Below are positions 24,104 through 31,694 of a DNA stretch of 37,435 bases, one piece after another. The translations under genes and the position numbers were made by a program. Below the pieces are notes generated by a model, which saw only the letters and a list, made by a program, of their open reading frames with translations, ran no database searches and had not been told where the DNA came from. The first letter of the stretch is position 1. Each line of letters starts with the position of its first letter. The DNA is taken from the NCBI RefSeq assembly GCF_024178315.1, contig NZ_JAMZIK010000083.1:1-37435 (forward strand). Reading direction: 5' to 3'. The DNA comes from Siccirubricoccus soli (GTDB lineage Bacteria > Pseudomonadota > Alphaproteobacteria > Acetobacterales > Acetobacteraceae).

Positions 24104-26058
24104 GCGCCGTCCCGCAGCCAGACGGCCATCGGGTGGTCGAGGCTGGCGGTGGCGGGCGACTGGGTGCGATAGATCGCGAGGTTCTCCAGCACGCGCTGGA
24201 CGTAGTTGCGCGTCTCGGCGAAGGGGATCTGCTCCATCCAGTCGAGCATGGTGGGGCCATCCGCGCGCGGGTCGCCGTAATTCCCCAGCCATTCATCCAC
24301 CCGGCCGGGCCCGGCATTGTAGCCGGCGATGGCGAAGGGCAGGGCGCCGCTGAAGCGCAGCAGGAGCTGGTCGAGATAGGCGGCGCCGAGGCGAAGGTTG
24401 TGCGCCGGATCGCCGGTCAGCATCGGCAGGGCGTGCCGCAGGCCAAGCCGGCGGGCCACCGCCTGGGCGGTGCTGGGCAGCAGCTGCATCAGCCCGCGGG
24501 CATTGGAGGAGGAGACCGCCTCCGGGTCGAAATTGCTCTCCTGCCGGGCGATGGCGTGGACCAGGGCGGGTTCCGGCGCATCGGGCGGAGCAGGGTAGGG
24601 GGCGGGCCAGCCCTCCCGCGGCAGCATCAGCCCGGCCGCGCCGGCGCGGCGGGCGACCCAGACGGCGTTGTCCGGCCGGCCGAGGCGATGGGCGAAGCGC
24701 ACCACCTCCGCCTTCGCCGCCGGGTCCGGTGCCAGCTCCTCCAGCCGCAGCAGGAGGGTGCGGGTGCGGCGCCCTTCGCCCAGCTCCGCCAGGATGCGGC
24801 AGAGCTGGGCCAGCTCATGCGCCTCGATGCCGGCCGCGCTGCCGGGCTGGGGCAAGGCGGCAATGCGGCGGGCGAGCAGGGTGCCGTTTTCCCCCAGCGC
24901 CACACCGGCGAGCTGGCCGTAGAAGGCAAGGGGGAATTCGGCGGCGGCGGCGAATCGCTGCCGGGCGCGGGTTGCATCGCCCTGGGCCGCGGCGGCGCGA
25001 CCCTGCCAGTAGAGGCTGCGGGCGCGGGTGATGACGCTGCGGCTATCCTCCCCCAGCAGGGCGAAATGCCGTTCCGCGACCGCCGGCTCATTCAGCTTCC
25101 GCAGGGCGAGGAAGCCGGCGAGGAACTCCGCCTCCTGACGCGACTCGCCAGGGGCGGTGATCCCGTGGCGGGCGCAGATGGCATAGGCGGTGCGCGGCTC
25201 GCCCAGGCGCAGCAGCTTGCGGGCCATGATCTGCCGCTCCGGCCAGGCGGCGCGGGCAGTCGCGGCGTCGGGCGTGGCGCGCAGCGCGTCCCAGCAGGCG
25301 GCGGCCTCGGCATCCCGTTCCCGCCGCCGCAGCCAGCGCGCCCGCTCGGCGGTGAGCGCCGCATCCGTCGGCGCGAAGGTGGCGATGTCGGGCCGGTCCG
25401 CCTCCGCCCGGTCGGCGGCATAAGCCAGGCGGGCGGCGGCGATCCCCTGGCGGTCCGGGGCCAGCAGGGGCAGCACCCGCACCGCGCCGGCCTGGTCTCG
25501 CGCCAGGGCCAGGCGATCGAAGCGGCGCCAATGCTGCTCCGGCTGCAACAGCCCGGCGGCGCGGCCAAGAAAGGCGGGCTCGGCGGCCGGGTCGCCGGGC
25601 GATTCGGCCCAGCCGCTGCGCAGCACCTCGGCGGCTTCCGTGGCCTTGCCGGCACGGCCCAGTGCCTCTGCCAGGCGCTGGTAGCCGTCCAGGCTGCGCG
25701 GGGCACGGGCGGCGAACCATTGGACGGCCAGGCCGTCATCCGGCTCCGCCAGCAGGGCTTCCTCGACGCGGCGGCCAAGCGTCTCCTGCCCCGGCCAGTC
25801 CGGGTTGCCGAGGGCGAAGCTGATGATTTCCGCCGCCCCGGCGCCGCTGCTGCGGGACTGCAGCTTCAGCCAGGCGACGTATTTGGCCAGCAGCGGATGG
25901 GCGCTGGCGGCGGCGGCCTCGGCCTCCGGCCAGCGCTGGGCATTGGCCAGGGCGATGGCCTGGCGGCCAAGGGCGCGGCCGCCCTCCCCCTGGGCCAGGG
26001 CCGGAAGGGGGGGCAGGGCGGGAAGGGAAGCCAGGGCGAGGAGGGCGCGGCGGCGCAT
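24100..26058 (-). CDS. slt: Soluble lytic murein transglycosylase
   Basis: A 652-residue periplasmic enzyme that cleaves peptidoglycan glycan strands with formation of 1,6-anhydro-muropeptides. It begins with a signal peptide MRRRALLALASLPALPPLPALAQG. A long alpha-superhelical region rich in Ala and Arg (about 30-480) is typical of Slt70. The catalytic domain (about 485-640) contains ALVHAIARQESNFDPEAVS with catalytic Glu507, NARGLMQLLPSTAQ, NLRLGAAYLDQLL and the AGYNAGPGRVDEWL motif. It is the first gene of the operon with pgpA and cinA and is divergent from dapA; a GGGGCCGG/CCGGCCCC hairpin (26096-26119) lies in the gap. Confidence 0.95.
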   Translation of the reverse strand: MRRRALLALASLPALPPLPALAQGEGGRALGRQAIALANAQRWPEAEAAAASAHPLLAKYVAWLKLQSRSSGAGAAEIISFALGNPDWPGQETLGRRVEEALLAEPDDGLAVQWFAARAPRSLDGYQRLAEALGRAGKATEAAEVLRSGWAESPGDPAAEPAFLGRAAGLLQPEQHWRRFDRLALARDQAGAVRVLPLLAPDRQGIAAARLAYAADRAEADRPDIATFAPTDAALTAERARWLRRRERDAEAAACWDALRATPDAATARAAWPERQIMARKLLRLGEPRTAYAICARHGITAPGESRQEAEFLAGFLALRKLNEPAVAERHFALLGEDSRSVITRARSLYWQGRAAAAQGDATRARQRFAAAAEFPLAFYGQLAGVALGENGTLLARRIAALPQPGSAAGIEAHELAQLCRILAELGEGRRTRTLLLRLEELAPDPAAKAEVVRFAHRLGRPDNAVWVARRAGAAGLMLPREGWPAPYPAPPDAPEPALVHAIARQESNFDPEAVSSSNARGLMQLLPSTAQAVARRLGLRHALPMLTGDPAHNLRLGAAYLDQLLLRFSGALPFAIAGYNAGPGRVDEWLGNYGDPRADGPTMLDWMEQIPFAETRNYVQRVLENLAIYRTQSPATASLDHPMAVWLRDGA

Positions 26059-26165
26059 GCCGAGCTTCTACCGCATATCCTCCGCCGGCGGGAGCGGGGC
26101 CGGGCCTTGCTCCGGCCCCGGCCGCCCACTAGCTTCTGCGGTCCCGCCCCCGGAGGATCGCCAGA

Positions 26166-27044
26166 ATGTTCCAAGGATCGATGGTCGCGCTGATCACGCC
26201 GATGCGCCAGGACGGGTCCGTGGACGAGAAAGCCTTCCAGGACCTGGTCGAGTGGCAGATCACCGAAGGCACCGAGGGGCTGATCCCCGTCGGCACCACC
26301 GGCGAGAGCCCGACCCTGTCGCATGCCGAGCACAAGCGGGTGGTCGAGATGTGTGTCGAGGCCGCGAAGGGCCGCGTGCCGGTCATCGCCGGCGCCGGCA
26401 GCAACAGCACGGAGGAGGCGATCGACTTCGCCCGCCATGCGAAGAAGGCCGGCGCCGACGCCATCCTGGTGGTGACGCCCTACTACAACAAGCCGACGCA
26501 GGAGGGGATGTTCCTGCACTTCACGGCCATCGCCGATGCCGTGGACATCCCCATGTTCATCTACAACATCCCGCCGCGCAGCGTCATCGACATGTCGGTG
26601 GAGACCATGGCGCGGCTGGCGAAGCACAAGAACATCATCGGCGTGAAGGATGCGACGGCGAACCTGGTCCGGCCGCTGCACACGAAGCGCGCCTGCGGTG
26701 AGGATTTCATCCAGCTCTCGGGCGAGGACCATACCGCGCTCGCCTTCAACGCCGCGGGCGGCGTCGGCTGCATCAGCGTGACGGCGAATGTCGCGCCAAG
26801 GCTCTGCGCCGAGATGCAGAAGGCCTGGCGCGACGGGCGGCTGGGCGAGGCGATGGCGATCCAGGACCGCCTGCTGCCGCTGCATGACAGCCTTTTCGCC
26901 GAGACCTCCCCGGGCCCGGTGAAGTATGCCGCGAGCCTGCTGGGCAGGGGCACGGAGAGGTGCCGGCTGCCGCTCGCCCCGGTCTCCGAGCCGGTGAAGA
27001 AGCGGGTGCGGGAGGCCATGGTCTCCGCCGGCCTGCTGAACTGA
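26166..27044 (+). CDS. dapA: 4-hydroxy-tetrahydrodipicolinate synthase
   Basis: A 292-residue TIM-barrel enzyme that condenses pyruvate with aspartate semialdehyde in the first step of the lysine/diaminopimelate branch. Features are Thr44-Thr45 ([11 protein letters not shown]), YYNKPTQEG with Tyr107, the catalytic Tyr133 (FIYNIPPRS) and the Schiff-base Lys161 ([11 protein letters not shown]). GGAGGAT lies upstream of the ATG. smpB follows after 25 bases, so the two are likely co-transcribed, an arrangement found in many Alphaproteobacteria. Confidence 0.97.
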   Translation: MFQGSMVALITPMRQDGSVDEKAFQDLVEWQITEGTEGLIPVGTTGESPTLSHAEHKRVVEMCVEAAKGRVPVIAGAGSNSTEEAIDFARHAKKAGADAILVVTPYYNKPTQEGMFLHFTAIADAVDIPMFIYNIPPRSVIDMSVETMARLAKHKNIIGVKDATANLVRPLHTKRACGEDFIQLSGEDHTALAFNAAGGVGCISVTANVAPRLCAEMQKAWRDGRLGEAMAIQDRLLPLHDSLFAETSPGPVKYAASLLGRGTERCRLPLAPVSEPVKKRVREAMVSAGLLN

Positions 27045-27069
27045 CAGGAAGGAATAGTCGTCGTTCGCC

Positions 27070-27555
27070 ATGGCGCAGCCGCGCAAGAAGGGGATGATCA
27101 GCCACGGCGTGGCCTCCACCAACCGCCGCGCCCGGTTCGACTACAAGATCGGCGAGACCGTCGAGGCCGGGATGGTCCTGGTGGGGCCGGAGGTGAAGTC
27201 GCTGCGCTCGGGGCGGGCGACGCTCTCCGAGGCCTGGGCCGGCGAGCGAGATGGCGAGCTGTGGCTGTTCAACTGCACCATCCCGGAATGGCAGGCCGGC
27301 AGCAAGGTGGCGCAGTTCGAGCCGCGCCGCCCGCGCAAGCTGCTGCTGCACCGCAAGCAGGTAAAGGAGCTGATCGGCAGCATCACCCGTGAGGGCGCAA
27401 CACTGGTGCCGATGCAGATCCACTTCAACGAGCGCGGCATGGCCAAGGTGCTGCTGGGCCTGGCCGAGGGCAAGAAGAAGCACGACAAGCGCGCGGCGAT
27501 CGCGGCGCGGGACTGGCAGCGGGACAAGGCGAGGCTGCTGCGAAACCGGGGCTGA
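27070..27555 (+). CDS. smpB: SsrA-binding protein SmpB
   Basis: A 161-residue partner of tmRNA in rescue of stalled ribosomes. The oligonucleotide-binding fold shows ARFDYKIGETVEAGMVLVGPEVKSLRSGRA, then RKLLLHRKQVKELIGSI and LVPMQIHFNERGMAKVLLGLAEGKKKHDKR (key points EVKSLRSG and GKKKHDKR), followed by a basic C-terminal tail that reaches into the mRNA channel. It directly follows dapA. The tmRNA gene is not in this window. Confidence 0.97.
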   Translation: MAQPRKKGMISHGVASTNRRARFDYKIGETVEAGMVLVGPEVKSLRSGRATLSEAWAGERDGELWLFNCTIPEWQAGSKVAQFEPRRPRKLLLHRKQVKELIGSITREGATLVPMQIHFNERGMAKVLLGLAEGKKKHDKRAAIAARDWQRDKARLLRNRG

Positions 27556-27622
27556 CCGGCGGCAGTGCCCGGTCCCCGATCCGAGTTTCGGCCCTGACGG
27601 TTCAACCGGCGGATTCAAGGGT

Positions 27623-27646
27623 TCAAAGGGCCCTTCGGCCCTTTGC
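27623..27646. terminator. Bidirectional terminator between smpB and the Nudix gene
   Basis: CAAAGGGCC pairs with GGCCCTTTG around a CTTC loop (stem 27624-27632 with 27637-27645). The A and T runs at the stem base suit termination in either direction, which fits the convergent genes on both sides. Confidence 0.75.
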
Positions 27647-27693
27647 GGGTGGAGTTTGAGGAGGCAGAGCTCTTCTCAGCATCCTGCCTCAGA

Positions 27694-28226
27694 TCAGCCC
27701 CTTCACCCGCAGCAAGCCGAAGGCCGCCACCGTCGCCGCGTCGCGGATCCTCCCGTCGCGCAGCATCGTCTCGAACTCCGCCAAGCCGAAATCGCGGGCG
27801 ATGAGCCCTTGCTCCTCCTTCTCCGGCGCCGTCGGGCCGGGGCGGAGGCCGGTTGCCAGCACTATGCTGTAGGCCTGTGCAGAAGCCGGCCGCGAGCAGC
27901 AGGGAGCCCGCCTCCTCCAGCCGCGCCGCCTGCGGCCCGGTCTCCTCCAGCAATTCCCGCCCTGCGCAGGCGATGAGGTCGGCGTCGTCCGGGTCGCGCA
28001 TCCCCTGCGGGAATTCCCAAGCGCGGGCGCCGATGGGGTAGCGGTACTGCTCCACCAGATGGATGCGGCCGGCTTCCACTGGCACCACCACGGCGAAATC
28101 CGCCTTCTCCATCACGCTGTAGAGGCCGGGGCTGCCATCCGCCCGGCGGATCCGGTCCTCCCGCAGGCGGAGCCATGCATTTTCATAGACCAAGCGGGAG
28201 TCAATGGTGGTGATCTCAGCAGCCAT
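27694..28226 (-). pseudogene. Nudix hydrolase (ADP-sugar pyrophosphatase-like), frameshifted
   Basis: The first 117 or so residues, MAAEITTIDSRLVYENAWLRL onward, form a Nudix domain with a near-complete Nudix box in WEFPQGMRDPDD...GRELLEETG, followed by GSLLLAAGFCT. There the frame is lost: dropping one base of the GGCC at 27872-27875 restores ...CTAYSIVLATGL and a sensible C-terminus ending LLRVKGLI at a TGA (27694-27696). In the uncorrected frame translation continues as unrelated Arg/Pro-rich residues into the terminator. Either the gene is inactivated by a one-base insertion or this is a sequencing error. The family hydrolyses nucleoside diphosphates linked to another moiety. ATG at 28226 follows AGGGAAG. 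Confidence 0.85.
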
Positions 28227-28303
28227 CCGGCAAAGCTTCCCTGTGCCCAAGCCCTTGCATCCGCCGCCGCGCAGGGCAGGTTACAGGGACGAAGGAGGTT
28301 CCG

Positions 28304-28975
28304 ATGGCCGAGGATGACAGCGTTCCCCTGACGGGCAAGCTGCGGGAGAAGCTGGTCGAGAGCAAGGAGGCCTGGGCGCGGGAGGGCAGGCTGCTCACCG
28401 GCCTCCAGGGCGACCGCGTGCGGGACCGGCTCCCCCCCGGCCAGACCCTGGTGAAGGACTGGCCGGTGCTCGACCTCGGCGTGCAGCCGGATGTGGCGCC
28501 GGATCGCTGGCGGCTCAGGGTGGAGGGGCTGGTGCAGGCGCCGGTGCGGCTGACGCTGGACGAGTTCATGGCCCTGCCGCAGACCGAGCTGACCAACGAC
28601 ATCCATTGCGTGACGCAATGGAGCCGCTACGACAACCACTGGCAGGGCGTGCTGGCGAAGGAGCTGGTGGCGATGGCCCGGCCGAAGGAGGAGGCGCGCT
28701 TCGTCTCCTTCACCTCCTATGACGGCTACACCACCAATGTGCCGCTGGAGGAGTTCACCCGCGACGAGGTGCTGCTGGCGCATAGCTGGGAGGGCAAGCC
28801 GCTCACTCGCCAGCATGGCGGCCCGGTGCGCGTGGTGATCCCGCGCCTCTATTTCTGGAAGAGCCCGAAATGGGTGACGCGGATCGAGCTGCTGCGCGAT
28901 GACCGACCCGGTTTCTGGGAGGTGCGCGGCTACCATAATTTCGGCGACCCTTGGCAGGAGCAGCGCTATGGCTAG
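28304..28975 (+). CDS. Sulfite oxidase-like molybdopterin-dependent oxidoreductase
   Basis: A 223-residue protein with the oxidoreductase molybdopterin-binding domain. Landmarks are WRLRVEGLVQAPVRLTLDEFMALP, NDIHCVTQWSRYDN with the Mo-coordinating Cys102, FTSYDGYTTNVPLEE and GGPVRVVIPRLYFWKSPKWV. No signal peptide or membrane segment is visible, so unlike MsrP it should be cytoplasmic; no heme partner gene adjoins. GAAGGAGG lies before the ATG. Its stop overlaps the glutathione peroxidase gene by 8 bases, which suggests that the pair acts in repair or detoxification of oxidised compounds. The substrate is unknown. Confidence 0.92.
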   Translation: MAEDDSVPLTGKLREKLVESKEAWAREGRLLTGLQGDRVRDRLPPGQTLVKDWPVLDLGVQPDVAPDRWRLRVEGLVQAPVRLTLDEFMALPQTELTNDIHCVTQWSRYDNHWQGVLAKELVAMARPKEEARFVSFTSYDGYTTNVPLEEFTRDEVLLAHSWEGKPLTRQHGGPVRVVIPRLYFWKSPKWVTRIELLRDDRPGFWEVRGYHNFGDPWQEQRYG

Positions 28976-29516
28976 CTGGACGCGCCGCGCGGCGCTGGCG
29001 ATGGCAGGCATGCTGATGGCGGGGAAGGCGCTGGCAGGCGATGCCTTCGACTTCCAACTGGAGGCGATCGAGGGCGGGCCGCTCGATCTCGGGCAATGGC
29101 GCGGCAAGCCGGTGCTGGTGGTGAACACTGCCAGCTTCTGCGGCTTCACCCCGCAATATGCCGGGCTGCAGAAGCTATACAGTGCCTACCGCCCGCGTGG
29201 CCTGGTGGTGCTCGGCGTGCCTTCCCAGGACTTCAACCAGGAGAGCGCCGACAACGCGACGGTCAAGGCCTTCTGCGACTCCACCTACAACGTGGAGTTC
29301 CCGATGACGGCGCTGATGCATGTGCGGGGCGCGGAAACGCACCCCTTCTTCCGCTTCCTTGCCGACCGTGGCGGTGGGCCGCCGCGCTGGAATTTCCATA
29401 AGTATCTGGTGGCGCGGGACGGCCGTACCGTTCACGGCTTCCGCAGCCAGGTGGAGCCGGATGCGCCTGCGCTGCTGCAGGCGATCGAGGCGGCGCTGGC
29501 GGCGCCGGCGAGCTGA
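28968..29516 (+). CDS. Exported glutathione peroxidase-family protein (Cys type)
   Basis: A 182-residue thiol peroxidase of the glutathione peroxidase family. It starts with MASWTRRAALAMAGMLMAGK, a signal peptide with a twin arginine that may be Tat-like, cleaved near ALAGDA. The peroxidatic Cys58 lies in VNTASFCGFTPQYAGL, Gln91 in FNQES, and Trp141-Asn142 in PRWNFHKYLV, completing the catalytic tetrad. Cys103 in AFCDSTYNVEFP matches the resolving Cys of thioredoxin-dependent members, so it may use thioredoxin-like proteins rather than glutathione. AGGAG precedes the ATG, which lies inside the upstream gene. A strong hairpin follows. Confidence 0.92.
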   Translation: MASWTRRAALAMAGMLMAGKALAGDAFDFQLEAIEGGPLDLGQWRGKPVLVVNTASFCGFTPQYAGLQKLYSAYRPRGLVVLGVPSQDFNQESADNATVKAFCDSTYNVEFPMTALMHVRGAETHPFFRFLADRGGGPPRWNFHKYLVARDGRTVHGFRSQVEPDAPALLQAIEAALAAPAS

Positions 29517-29525
29517 GCCTTTCGA

Positions 29526-29613
29526 TCATGCCCGTGATCTACGGGCATGAGTTTCGCCCTGGCGAAGGGTGCGCCTTGCCTTTGCCGAAGGCAGCGCCCG
29601 GAGATACGGGCAT
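29526..29613. repeat. Palindromic cluster after the glutathione peroxidase gene
   Basis: TCATGCCCGT (29526-29535) pairs perfectly with ACGGGCATGA (29541-29550), a likely terminator. A second ACGGGCAT copy at 29606-29613 can pair with the same left arm. Between them GGGTGC-GCCTT (about 29568-29578) can pair with AAGGC-A-GCGCCC (about 29588-29599) with one bulged base. The whole 88-base block can therefore fold in two exclusive ways and resembles a dispersed palindromic element. Confidence 0.55.
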
Positions 29614-29707
29614 AGCGAGCCCCCGGCTGAGGCTGGCGGCATGGCCAGACCCATCCACCGGCTGCGCGGCCGGGCTTGCGCTGCCGATCCCGCTGGCGCT
29701 TTTCCGG

Positions 29708-29732
29708 GGAACCGTTTCCCCTGAGCGCCGTT
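29708..29732 (+). promoter_or_regulatory. Exact EcfG-type stress promoter (GGAAC-N16-CGTT)
   Basis: GGAAC at 29708-29712 and CGTT at 29729-29732 are separated by exactly 16 bases, a full match to the established consensus for the alphaproteobacterial general stress sigma factor EcfG. It lies 31 bases before the ATG of the small lipoprotein gene, the expected distance for a promoter of that gene. It is the only exact match I found in non-coding DNA of the window. Confidence 0.75.
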
Positions 29733-29762
29733 GCGCCTAGGCTTGCAACCAGGGACGGATCA

Positions 29763-30005
29763 ATGCCAAGAACCATTCTTGCCGGGATGGCGCTCCTCCT
29801 CACCCTCGCGGCCTGCAACCAGGGTGGCAGCCCGGGTGCCAGGACAGCCGGTGACCCGATGCGCCCTTCCGCCGGCTCGCCCACCGGCCAGCTGAACAGC
29901 CCCTCCACCGGCGCGGGCACGCCGACGCCGATGCAGCCGGGCGGCAGCGGCGGCGTGGGCAGCGGCAACCAGCCGGGGCAGGGCGGCACCTCCTCGCCGC
30001 GCTGA
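29763..30005 (+). CDS. Small Gly/Ser/Pro-rich lipoprotein, likely stress-induced
   Basis: An 80-residue protein with a lipoprotein signal peptide: MPRTILAGMALLLTLAAC, with the lipidated Cys at residue 18. The mature part (NQGGSPGARTAGDPMRP onward) is low-complexity, rich in Gly, Ser, Pro, Thr and Gln, with no recognisable domain, and is probably disordered in the periplasm. AGGGA precedes the ATG. The exact EcfG-type promoter upstream suggests it belongs to the general stress regulon. No function can be assigned. Confidence 0.8.
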   Translation: MPRTILAGMALLLTLAACNQGGSPGARTAGDPMRPSAGSPTGQLNSPSTGAGTPTPMQPGGSGGVGSGNQPGQGGTSSPR

Positions 30006-30068
30006 CGGCCTGACCGCCGCATCATCCCATGCCATCCTGCACGCGGTTGCAGGAGGGGAGAGCGGGGT

Positions 30069-30818
30069 ATGGGGCGGATGCAGGACAGGCTCGCCGTCGT
30101 CACCGGCGCGGCCAATGGCTTGGGCGAGGCGATCGCCCGCCGCCTGAAGGCGGAGGGCGCGCGCCTCGCCCTGTTCGACATCGATGCGGCGGGCCTTGCC
30201 ACGGTGGCGGAGGAGCTGGACGCGCTGGCCATCCAGGGCGATGTCACCGAGGAATCCATGGTGCAGCAGGGCTTCGCCCGCATCGCGGCGGAACTCGGCC
30301 CCGCGGACGTGCTGGTGAACAATGTCGGCGGCAGCCGCAACCAGAAGATCTGGGAAATGTCGGTCGAGGCCTGGGATTTCACCCTGCGCCTCAACCTGCG
30401 CTCGGCCTTCCTGTGCACCCGCGCGGTGCTGCCGGGGATGATGGAGCGGCGCTGCGGCGCTATCATCTGCATGTCCTCCGGCGCGAAGGAAGGCACGCCC
30501 TGGTCTGCGGAGCATAGCGGCGCCGCGGCCTATTCCACGGCCAAGGCCGGCATCCACGGCTTCATCCGCGACGTCGCGCTGGAAGTGGCGCCCTACAACA
30601 TCCGCGTCAACGCCGTGGCGCCGGGGCCCATCGCCACGCCGCGCACCTCGCCGCTCTTCGCCGAGATGGAGAAGACGCTGCTCCATCCGCCCTCCCGCAT
30701 GGTGCCGATGGCGCGGATCGGCGAGCCGGTGGATATCGCCAATGCGGTGCTCTACCTGGCCTCCGACGAAGCCAGCTATGTCACCGGCGTGACCCTGGAC
30801 GTGGCAGGAGGCCGGTGA
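30069..30818 (+). CDS. Short-chain dehydrogenase/reductase
   Basis: A 249-residue classical SDR that uses NAD(P)H. The cofactor motif TGAANGLG is at residues 12-19, with Asp at the end of the second strand (LALFDIDAAG), which favours NAD. NNVGG is at 84-88, the catalytic Ser near 136 (ICMSSGAK), and Tyr155/Lys159 in YSTAK. The C-terminal SYVTGVTLDVAGG is typical. AGGAGGGGAG precedes the start. The stop overlaps the next gene's ATG (TGATG). The substrate is unknown; linkage to two amidohydrolase-like genes suggests a shared catabolic pathway. Confidence 0.93.
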   Translation: MGRMQDRLAVVTGAANGLGEAIARRLKAEGARLALFDIDAAGLATVAEELDALAIQGDVTEESMVQQGFARIAAELGPADVLVNNVGGSRNQKIWEMSVEAWDFTLRLNLRSAFLCTRAVLPGMMERRCGAIICMSSGAKEGTPWSAEHSGAAAYSTAKAGIHGFIRDVALEVAPYNIRVNAVAPGPIATPRTSPLFAEMEKTLLHPPSRMVPMARIGEPVDIANAVLYLASDEASYVTGVTLDVAGGR

Positions 30819-31681
30819 TGACGGAGGAGCTGGAGGCGCTGCGCGCGGCGGCGGAAACCACCGCTCGGCGGCATCAGGTGATCGAGCGCATCGCCTGGCC
30901 GGAGGGAGCGCGCATCGCGGTGAACGTCACCGCGGATTTCGACGCCATGCTGCTGCGCCGGCTGCTGGGGGAGCCGCCAATGCAGCTCGCCAAGGGGGAA
31001 TTCGGCGGGCGCGTCGGCATCTGGCGGCTGCTGGAGCTGTTCGGGCAGCACGGCATCCAGGCCACCATCTTCACCCCGGGGCGGATCTGCGAGCTCTATC
31101 CGCAGGCGGTGCGCGCTGCAGCGGCGGCGGGGCATGAGGTGGCCGACCATATGTGGGAACACCGCGTGCCGAAGGAGCCCGAGGTGGAGCGGGCGCATCT
31201 GCGCCGGGCCGCCGCCGCGCTGGAGCGGCTGACCGGCCGCCGTCCGATCGGCACGCGCAGCTGGCACACGCCGGCGCTGCTGCGGGAGGAAGGCTTTCTC
31301 TACAACTCCCACGAGGTGCCGGACCACCGCCCGCACTACATCTTCGAGAAGGACGGCGCCGGCCCGCTGCTGAACCTGCCCTTCCACTACGCCATCGATG
31401 ACGCGATGTTCTTCAACTTCGCCTGGCTGAACAGCGAGAACGCGGCGCAGCGCATCACCGACCCCGACCGGGTGGAGGCGATGTGGTGGGACGCCTTCCT
31501 GCAGCAATACGAGGTGGGCGGCTACCTGAATATCTGCCTGCACCCCTTCGTCTCCGGCCGAGCGCTCCGCATTGCGATGCTGGACCGGCTGTTCACGCGG
31601 ATGAAGCAATTGCCCGGGGTCTGGTTCCCGAGCTGCGAAGCGGTGGCGCGGCATTGCCTCGCCGCCTGCCCGCCACGCTGA
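30818..31681 (+). CDS. Polysaccharide deacetylase-fold hydrolase (first of a tandem pair)
   Basis: A 287-residue NodB-fold protein. The first motif reads VNVTADFDAM, with an Asp in place to act with metal, and the second reads GHEVADHMWEHR, keeping the two metal-ligand His. TRSWHTPALLREEGFLYNS and the C-terminal LNICLHPFVSGR complete the fold. ATG at 30818 is preferred to GTG at 30815 because AGGAGG lies seven bases upstream. Members of this branch act on C-N bonds of small molecules as well as on polysaccharides. It lacks a signal peptide, so it should be cytoplasmic and not act on cell wall. Confidence 0.88.
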   Translation: MTEELEALRAAAETTARRHQVIERIAWPEGARIAVNVTADFDAMLLRRLLGEPPMQLAKGEFGGRVGIWRLLELFGQHGIQATIFTPGRICELYPQAVRAAAAAGHEVADHMWEHRVPKEPEVERAHLRRAAAALERLTGRRPIGTRSWHTPALLREEGFLYNSHEVPDHRPHYIFEKDGAGPLLNLPFHYAIDDAMFFNFAWLNSENAAQRITDPDRVEAMWWDAFLQQYEVGGYLNICLHPFVSGRALRIAMLDRLFTRMKQLPGVWFPSCEAVARHCLAACPPR

Positions 31682-31694
31682 AGGGGAGGGGGAT

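Noticed and set aside
24067-26193. 708-residue open frame antisense to slt
   Set aside because: Mirror of the slt coding sequence, low-complexity Gly/Arg/Gln content, no ribosome binding site.
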